From the NCBI GenBank assembly GCA_001939145.1, contig LSRX01000132.1, positions 683,128-747,127 of the forward strand: DNA of 64,000 bases, in the 5' to 3' direction. The translations under genes and the position numbers were made by a program. This DNA comes from Symbiodinium microadriaticum (taxonomy: Eukaryota > Sar > Dinophyceae > Suessiales > Symbiodiniaceae). Shown piece after piece: positions 61,901-64,000 of the stretch (the stretch's first letter is position 1; each line of letters starts with the position of its first letter). Under the pieces are notes generated by a model. That model ran no database searches. It was not told the DNA's origin and saw nothing but the letters and a program-made list of their open reading frames with translations.

Positions 61901-62763
61901 CCTTGTGCAACGATCACAGTGACTTATACAGAAGGTCTTGCTTGCTGAACAAAATCACCTGAGTCAGTGAGTAGGACTTGTCTAGAATGTGCAGCTATAC
62001 ACTACATGGAGGTACTTATGATAACCCTAAACCCCTAACCCCTACACCCTAAACCCCTAAACCTCTAAACCCTAAACCCCTAAACCCCTAAAACCCTAAA
62101 CCCTAAACCTTAAACCCTAAACCCCTAAACCCTAAACCCTGTGAGCTCCACGAGCAAATATTCCCAAAATTTCACAAACCTACATCCTCCCACAAGCACA
62201 GGGACCACAGGTCCCGTTTTACTGGATCTACTTTGTAGATCATCCGATTAAAGCCTAAACCCTACACCCCTAAACCCTAAACCCACACCCAAAACCCTAA
62301 ATCCTAACCCCTAGACCCCAACAAGCCCTAACCCTTGGGGAAATACTGCCACCCATCTACAGAGCTGAAGCTGAGAGCGCTGACAGCTACAGGGCGGCTG
62401 CCATTCGATGGCAGAGGGTGTAAGGTTTAGGGTTTAGGGTTTAGGGTCCAGGGTGTACTGAACTCTAAACTAAGTTGGGCTTGGGCTTTGGGGCTTAGTT
62501 CCTTTGAAAGGTTGCTTTTTGATTGGGCCTATGGGCTACTATATTCAATAAGGGCTACTTTCAAGGTGACTAACATGAGTTTAGGGTTTAGATGCCTGGA
62601 TACAAATCCCGAAACCCTAAACCCTAAACCGTAACCCTAAACCCTAAACCCTAAACCCCGAACCCTAAACCCCTAAAACCTAAACAGAAGCACTTGGGAG
62701 AGGCTGAGGGGCAAGCAAGGCAATGGAGGAGAGGGGCAGGCGGAGTGTGGTGAGTCTGGGCAT
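28396..62763 (-). CDS. FRD1-like: Soluble fumarate reductase flavoprotein (FRD1/OSM1-like), 33 short exons
   Basis: FAD enzyme reducing fumarate to succinate; the soluble family of yeast Frd1/Osm1 and kinetoplastid NADH-dependent enzymes. Exons (listed separately) were found by family motifs in order: [10 protein letters not shown] (FAD dinucleotide fold), [17 protein letters not shown]-x-x-[98 protein letters not shown]. Each junction keeps phase and has a GT, GC or GA donor and an AG acceptor. Exons 3-33 total 1500 nt including the stop. With two tentative 5' exons the protein is 540 aa, of normal length, with an Arg-rich N-terminus lacking acidic residues that could be a mitochondrial presequence. 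Exons are under 5% of the 34.4-kb span. Confidence 0.92.
29109..29157 (-). CDS. FRD1-like: FRD1-like exon 32
   Basis: [16 protein letters not shown] plus 1 nt. Follows VAGK as in relatives. Donor GC, acceptor CAG|G. Confidence 0.82.
29236..29292. repeat. (TA)n runs
   Basis: Two TA tracts separated by GTATATAGACATGC, near FRD1-like exon 32. Confidence 0.9.
30288..30320 (-). CDS. FRD1-like: FRD1-like exon 31 (33 nt)
   Basis: [11 protein letters not shown]; directly continues NSLL in all family members. Donor GC, acceptor GAG|G. Confidence 0.96.
30621..30701 (-). CDS. FRD1-like: FRD1-like exon 30
   Basis: [14 protein letters not shown] then [13 protein letters not shown]: the most diagnostic segment of the flavoprotein (catalytic Arg in HGNNRLGG). 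Donor GC. Confidence 0.97.
31222..31277 (-). CDS. FRD1-like: FRD1-like exon 29
   Basis: [19 protein letters not shown]; donor GC. Confidence 0.95.
31648..31763. mobile_element. MITE-like family E, copy 3
   Basis: TACCTTCAGGACCAAATGAC ... TTCATTTCGTCTTTAAGGTA, almost exact reverse complement of copy 2. Confidence 0.82.
31930..31981 (-). CDS. FRD1-like: FRD1-like exon 28
   Basis: [17 protein letters not shown] plus 1 nt; TPV-x-HY-x-MGG is an active-site segment. Donor GC. Confidence 0.96.
32231..32334. mobile_element. MITE-like family F, copy 1
   Basis: Contains GGCTTCTAGAAGGTCTATAT and ACCTCCCCACCTGTAGTTTC; reverse of copies 2 and 3. Confidence 0.8.
33064..33143. mobile_element. 80-bp palindrome beside FRD1-like exon 27
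   Basis: CCTTTGGTTAGTAGGGAATG / CATTCCCTACTAACGAAAGG arms; its right end is 6 bp from the exon's GC splice donor. Confidence 0.8.
33150..33231 (-). CDS. FRD1-like: FRD1-like exon 27
   Basis: [18 protein letters not shown] then [10 protein letters not shown]; strong match to soluble fumarate reductases. Donor GC. An 80-bp palindrome begins within 10 bp of this donor. Confidence 0.96.
33591..33788. repeat. 86-bp tandem duplication
   Basis: TGAGGATATCAATGTTCCAA recurs at 33591, 33677 and 33763; the unit includes a CCCTAAA run. Confidence 0.95.
34446..34477 (-). CDS. FRD1-like: FRD1-like exon 26 (32 nt)
   Basis: [10 protein letters not shown] plus two bases of Pro; KDPDGGP is a family motif. 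Donor GC. Confidence 0.92.
35074..35403. other. Assembly gap (330 N)
   Basis: Lies inside the FRD1-like intron between exons 25 and 26; the reading frame across it is complete. Confidence 0.99.
36701..36721 (-). CDS. FRD1-like: FRD1-like exon 25 (21-nt microexon)
   Basis: AAKKQEK, phase 0. Donor GA; AGGACC occurs at both ends of the following intron, which also holds the 330-N gap. Confidence 0.85.
37030..37095. repeat. (GTAT)n and (TA)n microsatellite
   Basis: About 12 GTAT units then TA repeats. Confidence 0.97.
37309..37362 (-). CDS. FRD1-like: FRD1-like exon 24
   Basis: [18 protein letters not shown], phase 0; donor GC. Confidence 0.9.
37803..37880. repeat. (GTAG)n microsatellite
   Basis: About 16 tetramers, some GTCG, immediately downstream of FRD1-like exon 23 in its intron. 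Confidence 0.97.
37899..37937 (-). CDS. FRD1-like: FRD1-like exon 23
   Basis: [13 protein letters not shown]; donor GA, acceptor CAG|G. A (GTAG)n microsatellite starts about 20 bp downstream in the intron. Confidence 0.92.
37984..38086. mobile_element. MITE-like family F, copy 2
   Basis: GAAACTACAGGTGGGGAGCT ... AACGGTAACTACCCACCTGA; starts 47 bp from FRD1-like exon 23. Confidence 0.82.
38194..38293. mobile_element. MITE-like family A, copy 7
   Basis: Diverged arms (TCCACGCACCCATG / CATGTGAGCACATGGA). Confidence 0.8.
38868..38985. mobile_element. Inverted repeat ATATAGGGGCCTTAAT
   Basis: Arms GATATAGGGGCCTTAATATT / GATTAAGTCCCCTATATTAT; related half-sites at 565 and at 57810-57955. Confidence 0.65.
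39303..39390. mobile_element. Inverted repeat around TTACCTACAGTTT
   Basis: Arms TACCTGGGACTCTAATTACC / ACAGAGTTACAGGTA and inner TACCTACAGTTT / AAACTGTAGGTA. Confidence 0.7.
39684..39734 (-). CDS. FRD1-like: FRD1-like exon 22
   Basis: [17 protein letters not shown], phase 0; matches the family segment E-I-x-WH-x-x-HY-x-GRG. Donor GC. Confidence 0.94.
39988..40055. mobile_element. MITE-like family B, copy 4, internally deleted
   Basis: The centre is missing; ends ACCCTTAGGCCCCTAAGTAG and ACTTAGGGGCCTATGGCTAAGG remain. Confidence 0.75.
40207..40311. mobile_element. MITE-like family D, copy 2
   Basis: Centre in the opposite orientation (TATAGTACGGCAC). Confidence 0.85.
40425..40510. repeat. 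CCCTATAAG/CCCTATAAA tandem array
   Basis: Nine- to ten-bp telomere-like variant repeated about 8 times, the complement in style of the TTTATAGGG array at 60.2 kb. Confidence 0.9.
40991..41027 (-). CDS. FRD1-like: FRD1-like exon 21
   Basis: [13 protein letters not shown] across the junction; donor GC. Confidence 0.93.
41766..41850 (-). CDS. FRD1-like: FRD1-like exon 20
   Basis: (G)[18 protein letters not shown] then RRDYVTGEM; strongly conserved catalytic-domain segment. Donor read as GA (ATGTG|GAAGCC), pairing with acceptor AAG|GAAG. Confidence 0.96.
42102..42132 (-). CDS. FRD1-like: FRD1-like exon 19 (31 nt)
   Basis: [10 protein letters not shown] plus 1 nt; AAEALRG is a family motif. Donor GC. 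Confidence 0.93.
42673..42776. mobile_element. MITE-like family D, copy 3
   Basis: Ends TTGGGTAGTTCCCTAAA and TTTAGAGAACTACCCACTT. Confidence 0.85.
42859..42903 (-). CDS. FRD1-like: FRD1-like exon 18
   Basis: [19 protein letters not shown] is the conserved substrate/FAD loop. Donor GT. Confidence 0.95.
43315..43353 (-). CDS. FRD1-like: FRD1-like exon 17
   Basis: [13 protein letters not shown], phase 0; donor GC, acceptor GAG|G. Confidence 0.93.
43720..43753 (-). CDS. FRD1-like: FRD1-like exon 16 (34 nt)
   Basis: [15 protein letters not shown](G/A) follows TTNGE in the family. Donor GC. Confidence 0.93.
43855..43982. repeat. (ATCT)n-type microsatellite
   Basis: Imperfect CTATCTATCT/CCATCT runs between exons 15 and 16. 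Confidence 0.95.
44618..44676 (-). CDS. FRD1-like: FRD1-like exon 15
   Basis: [19 protein letters not shown] plus two bases of Glu. LPTTNG is a strong family motif. Donor GC. Confidence 0.96.
45845..46245. repeat. Repeated TTCCTTTAAAGGAACC palindromes within CCCTAAA DNA
   Basis: At least six copies of a short palindrome (TTTAAA centre, GGAACC ends) interleaved with telomere units. Confidence 0.85.
46262..46315 (-). CDS. FRD1-like: FRD1-like exon 14
   Basis: [28 protein letters not shown] is the second FAD-contacting strand-loop of the family. Donor GA; GACTCTT at the donor is repeated at the acceptor side of this intron. Confidence 0.95.
47850..47877 (-). CDS. FRD1-like: FRD1-like exon 13 (28 nt)
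   Basis: [10 protein letters not shown]; donor GA (AAG|GAGCC), and the next exon also begins GAG. Confidence 0.88.
48055..48188. mobile_element. MITE-like family A, copy 8, split by a telomere-like insertion
   Basis: The right arm is interrupted after ATCTATT (48121-48127) by 43 bp of CCCTAAA-type sequence, then resumes with a second ATCTATT (48171-48177) and ATTCGGGTA. Confidence 0.75.
48128..48170. repeat. Telomere-like insertion flanked by 7-bp duplication ATCTATT
   Basis: Six CCCTAAA-type units between identical 7-bp flanks inside a family A element, so the telomere motif was added after the element. Confidence 0.7.
48608..48846. repeat. CCCTAAAA octamer array
   Basis: Runs of CCCTAAAA and CCCTCAAC rather than the heptamer, about 28 units; a lineage of the telomere motif amplified locally. 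Confidence 0.9.
49369..49418 (-). CDS. FRD1-like: FRD1-like exon 12
   Basis: [16 protein letters not shown] plus two bases of Glu; joins exon 13 to give VVGCEYKKAGK, matching the family VVGVEY strand. Donor GT. Confidence 0.9.
49781..49888. mobile_element. Inverted repeat ATGTAGGAACCTGATTAAGA
   Basis: Right arm TCTTAATCAGGCTCCTACAT. A related left-arm sequence, TGTAAGAACCTGATTAAGA, is at 19774-19793. Confidence 0.8.
50215..50294 (-). CDS. FRD1-like: FRD1-like exon 11
   Basis: (G)[17 protein letters not shown] then TNRARIVTK. Donor GC. Confidence 0.95.
50724..50836. mobile_element. MITE-like family F, copy 3
   Basis: As copy 2 with an extra CTTCTATAAGG internal repeat. Confidence 0.82.
50980..51070 (-). 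CDS. FRD1-like: FRD1-like exon 10 (91 nt)
   Basis: [18 protein letters not shown] followed by [16 protein letters not shown]-x-x-RTHR is the fumarate-reductase signature with active-site His/Arg. Donor GA (CAG|GACC), acceptor TAG|G. Confidence 0.95.
51314..51482. repeat. 24-bp tandem repeat (about 7 copies)
   Basis: Unit AAGGGTTCCTTTAAAGGGTA + CTAT; one copy carries a 3-bp insertion. Each unit contains the TTCCTTTAAAGG palindrome also seen at 45.8-46.2 kb. Confidence 0.95.
51884..51987. mobile_element. MITE-like family C, copy 5
   Basis: TACCTATTGCCTCCATTGTA / TACAATGGAGACTGCAGGTA ends. Confidence 0.85.
52217..52255 (-). CDS. FRD1-like: FRD1-like exon 9
   Basis: [13 protein letters not shown], phase 0 at both ends; donor GT, acceptor CAG|G. 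Confidence 0.92.
52545..52622. mobile_element. Inverted repeat AAATCCTGCATTACC
   Basis: Arms AAATCCTGCATTACC / GGTAATGCAGGATTT around CTTAAGGACCCTTAAACTAT. Confidence 0.75.
52870..52924 (-). CDS. FRD1-like: FRD1-like exon 8
   Basis: [19 protein letters not shown]; helix preceding the cap domain in the family (D-T-x-K). Donor GT. Confidence 0.92.
53086..53175. mobile_element. Inverted repeat TACCTGGACCCCAAAAGAACC
   Basis: Right arm GGTTCCTTGGGGGTCCAGGTA; singleton. Confidence 0.8.
53195..53332. repeat. CCCTAAATCCCTAAA-type array
   Basis: Includes three near-identical copies of CCCTAAATCCCTAAACCCTG; an opposite-strand TTTAGGG block follows at 53420-53550. Confidence 0.9.
53970..54446. repeat. 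477-bp exact direct duplication, copy 1
   Basis: Identical to 54448-54924; copies are separated by one N at 54447. Contains FRD1-like exon 7. Probably an unmerged contig overlap. Confidence 0.9.
54095..54143 (-). CDS. FRD1-like: FRD1-like exon 7, left copy
   Basis: [16 protein letters not shown] plus two bases of Glu; donor GT. It lies in a 477-bp block repeated after a single N, so exon 7 occurs twice; using both would break the frame (49 nt). Confidence 0.9.
54448..54924. repeat. 477-bp exact direct duplication, copy 2
   Basis: Second copy, offset 478 bp. Confidence 0.9.
54573..54621 (-). CDS. FRD1-like: FRD1-like exon 7, duplicate copy across a one-N join
   Basis: Identical second copy of exon 7 in the repeat 54448-54924. 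Most likely a scaffold join that failed to merge overlapping contig ends. Confidence 0.7.
55197..55284. mobile_element. MITE-like family E, copy 4
   Basis: The body matches copy 2 closely; the left arm has been replaced. Confidence 0.75.
55362..55380 (-). CDS. FRD1-like: FRD1-like exon 6 (19-nt microexon)
   Basis: ATSGIN plus 1 nt; matches the KATSGING core of the family. The shortest exon found. Donor GC, acceptor AAG|G. Confidence 0.88.
55571..55690. mobile_element. Inverted repeat AGAAGCCCAAAAGTTGGAAACC
   Basis: Right arm GTTTCCAACTTTTTGGGGCT; singleton. Confidence 0.75.
56644..56750. mobile_element. MITE-like family G, copy 2
   Basis: CTTAGGGGCTGAGTACCC ... CCTACTCAGCTACTAAG with the same centre as copy 1. 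Confidence 0.8.
56871..56985. mobile_element. MITE-like family A, copy 9
   Basis: Ends AGGCTCCATGTACCC and GTACATGGAGCCTT: paired changes kept the arms complementary. Confidence 0.85.
57059..57103. repeat. Perfect 22-bp inverted repeat with 1-nt loop
   Basis: CAGCCCTTTAAGGCACCCTT... is followed after one base by its exact complement; the longest perfect hairpin noticed. Confidence 0.9.
57230..57369. repeat. (CATA)n microsatellite ending at a single N
   Basis: About 33 tetramers; N at 57370 suggests a collapsed or unresolved end. Confidence 0.97.
57417..57447 (-). CDS. FRD1-like: FRD1-like exon 5 (31 nt)
   Basis: [15 protein letters not shown] is a family hallmark contacting FAD. Donor GC; AAGGCC occurs at both ends of the following intron. 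Confidence 0.9.
58735..58792 (-). CDS. FRD1-like: FRD1-like exon 4
   Basis: Continues the FAD fold: (G)[18 protein letters not shown], ending in the first two bases of the Lys codon of the LLDK strand end. Donor GC. Confidence 0.93.
58905..59070. repeat. (GA)n, (TA)n and (AGGC/AGGT)n compound microsatellite
   Basis: Upstream of FRD1-like exon 4 in the intron. Confidence 0.95.
59916..59943 (-). CDS. FRD1-like: FRD1-like exon 3 (28 nt): FAD-binding glycine motif
   Basis: VIVVGGGLA plus the first base of the next Gly; acceptor CAG|G, donor GT. The start of the Rossmann-type FAD fold. Confidence 0.9.
60155..60262. repeat. TTTATAGGG tandem array
   Basis: About 10 copies of a 10-bp telomere-derived unit GGGTTTATAG. 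Confidence 0.9.
61647..61699 (-). CDS. FRD1-like: FRD1-like exon 2 (tentative)
   Basis: Encodes [17 protein letters not shown] and joins in phase 0 to exon 3 (VIVVGGG). Donor GT. The acceptor would be AG|C, unlike the AG|G of the others; AG|CC five bases further in is also possible and keeps phase. Confidence 0.5.
62694..62763 (-). CDS. FRD1-like: FRD1-like exon 1 (tentative; start codon and presequence)
   Basis: ATG at 62763-62761 (minus strand) opens [20 protein letters not shown] and three more residues, ending with 1 nt of a codon before a GT donor (A|GTGCTTC). Basic/hydrophobic composition without acidic residues suits a targeting peptide. Chosen because it gives the right phase for exon 2; no homology supports it. 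Confidence 0.4.
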
Positions 62764-63067
62764 CGGAAGCCTAAACCCTACAACCCTAAGCCCTACACCC
62801 TGAGCCTAAACCCTAAACCCTAAACCCCACAACCCTAAACCCTAAGCCTTAAAGCCTAAACTCCGTAAACCCCATAAACCCTATAAACCCCATAAGCCCG
62901 AAACCCTAAAGTTGAAAGTTCGCTCAGAGCCCCCATGCCTGAACTCTAATATCTCGACTGAAACCGTACATGAGGTGTTCTCTATACAGGGTCCCTCTTA
63001 CAGTTCCTTAAGGGTTTCATGAGGGTCTCTATAGGATTTCTATAAGGGATGCCATAATGGTTCTATG

Positions 63068-63168
63068 TGGGTAGGTTTCTAGATTAGGCTCCGTGTTTAG
63101 GTCCCAAACATACTGCGGCACCTGTTAAAACCGGTCCCTAAAAAGCATTCTAATTTAGAGAGCTAACC
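63068..63168. mobile_element. MITE-like family D, copy 4 (degenerate)
   Basis: TTAGGCTCCGTG / CATTCTAATTTAGAGAG remnants. Confidence 0.55.
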
Positions 63169-63640
63169 ATATAGAACCCTTACAGTACCCTTTATAGAAA
63201 CCCTATAGACACCCTTTTAGATTCCCTTAAAGGGACCCCCGTCGTAAAGAACTAACCGAATCAGAGGCCAAGAGAAGCTTCTTTGGGTTCGGTTCAGGGT
63301 TTAGGGTTTAGGGTTTAGGGTTAGGGCTTAGGGTTTAGGGTTTTGGGGTTTAGGGTTTAGGGTTTAGGGTTAGGGCTTAGGGTTTAGGGTAGTAGTTGCT
63401 TGGATGGGTGTTTGTGCCTAAACTGGGACTAAGCAAGCGGATTAGGACGTGTGCTTGGGGATCCTTTAAGGCCCAACCCTTAAACCCGGAACTCTAAACA
63501 CTACACCGCTCAATCCATAAACTCGACACAAGGGCCTTGCTATGCAACCTGCTGCTTAAAGCTGCCATAAGAAGGAGAACAACACCATAAAGCTAAACAC
63601 GCGAATTATTCACGGATGTCTACTTTCATTAACATATGTA

Positions 63641-63762
63641 CGCACACACACATATATATATATATATACACACATACAGATATAGATATAGATATATGCA
63701 CAGATATAGAATTAGAAATAGATATAGATACAGATATAGGTAAATACACGCATACATGGAGA
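63641..63762. repeat. (TA)n/(GATA)n microsatellite
   Basis: TATATA then AGATATAGATATAG runs. Confidence 0.95.
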
Positions 63763-64000
63763 GGAGAGACCGTGCATATGCCGTGCTGGAACGCTGACAT
63801 TAGGCCGCCCAAAACCCCCCAGGCTCCTGCCCGCAAGGGTGCCGGGAGCGAGTCGTTACACTCGAGCTGCCGACAACCTGCTGTGTGATTAGCCCTAAAC
63901 CCTAAACCCTCCCCCCCAAACCCTAAACCCCTAAACCCTAAACCCTAAACCCTCCCCCCAAACCCTAAACCCCTAAACCCTAAACCCTAAACCCTGAACC

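Larger units (their letters stand above)
28434..62693 (-). other. Introns of the FRD1-like gene: telomere-like arrays, palindromic elements, microsatellites
   Basis: Thirty-two introns of about 0.25-2.2 kb. They hold no supported gene on either strand. Content is mostly interspersed TTTAGGG/CCCTAAA runs and variants, about 100-bp inverted repeats (listed), AT or tetranucleotide microsatellites and unclassified sequence. The many 60-130-codon frames with LNPKP- or GFRV-type repeats are translations of telomere repeats. Confidence 0.85.
62764..64000. other. Right edge upstream of the FRD1-like start
   Basis: Telomere-like arrays (62775-62905, 63298-63395, 63890-64000), a degenerate family D palindrome (63068-63166) and a TA/GATA microsatellite (63641-63760). 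No gene recognised. Confidence 0.6.

Noticed and set aside
1629-63888. Many 60-130-codon frames with LNPKP, ALNPK, GFRVxGLGF or YIYIY repeats
   Set aside because: These are six-frame translations of TTTAGGG/CCCTAAA runs or of CATA/TA microsatellites; no conserved protein, and both strands open equally.
63890-64000. Chromosome end (true telomere) at the right edge
   Set aside because: The array is short and degenerate, like dozens of internal ones, and both window edges are otherwise ordinary.
1-64000. tRNA, rRNA, snRNA or spliced-leader genes
   Set aside because: No cloverleaf, conserved rRNA stretch or Sm-site-bearing spliced-leader sequence was recognised by reading; a covariance-model scan would be decisive.

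Overview
The window looks like nuclear DNA of an alveolate, most probably a dinoflagellate of the Symbiodinium type. Four things point there: (i) plant/alveolate-type telomere heptamers (TTTAGGG/CCCTAAA) and degenerate variants occur throughout; (ii) the recognisable host genes are cut into very short exons (19-99 nt) separated by introns of about 1 kb; (iii) most splice donors are GC or GA rather than GT, and nearly every acceptor is AG followed by G, the pattern reported for Symbiodinium genomes; (iv) palindromic MITE-like elements fill the introns. The genus is not determinable by eye.

Layout. All recognised host genes are on the minus strand. From right to left: a soluble fumarate reductase flavoprotein (FRD1/OSM1-like) runs from 62763 to its stop at 28396. 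I reconstructed 33 exons by matching conserved peptides and then checking phase and splice sites; the 31 core exons sum to exactly 1500 nt and keep one open frame, and two tentative 5' exons add an Arg-rich presequence (about 540 aa in total). Next, at 24798-18331, is an ATG8 ubiquitin-like autophagy gene (six exons found, 109 residues plus stop, 5' end missing) that ends directly on the conjugation glycine. At 17255-1750 is a third, unidentified, spliced minus-strand gene with hydrophobic segments and a Lys/Ala-rich region; this one is less certain.

A complete-looking retroelement (5251-12390, plus strand) sits in an intron of the third gene, antisense to it. It has identical 252-bp direct terminal repeats, an ORF1 split over two overlapping frames, an 85-bp tandem repeat, an ORF2, and an 890-codon ORF3 with an N-terminal GIY-YIG-like endonuclease followed by a Penelope-type reverse transcriptase. 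This is the permuted arrangement described for Chlamys/Naiad-type Penelope-like elements. ORF2 and ORF3 are in the same frame, separated by a single UGA in a UGA-CUAG context, a known stop-readthrough signal.

The remaining sequence is intronic or intergenic: interspersed telomere-like arrays, at least seven families of about 100-bp inverted-repeat elements plus singletons, microsatellites, and a few assembly joins (one 330-N gap at 35074-35403 and single Ns at 3428, 43669, 54447 and 57370, two of which join exact duplications). I saw no tRNA, rRNA, CRISPR or bacterial-type operon.
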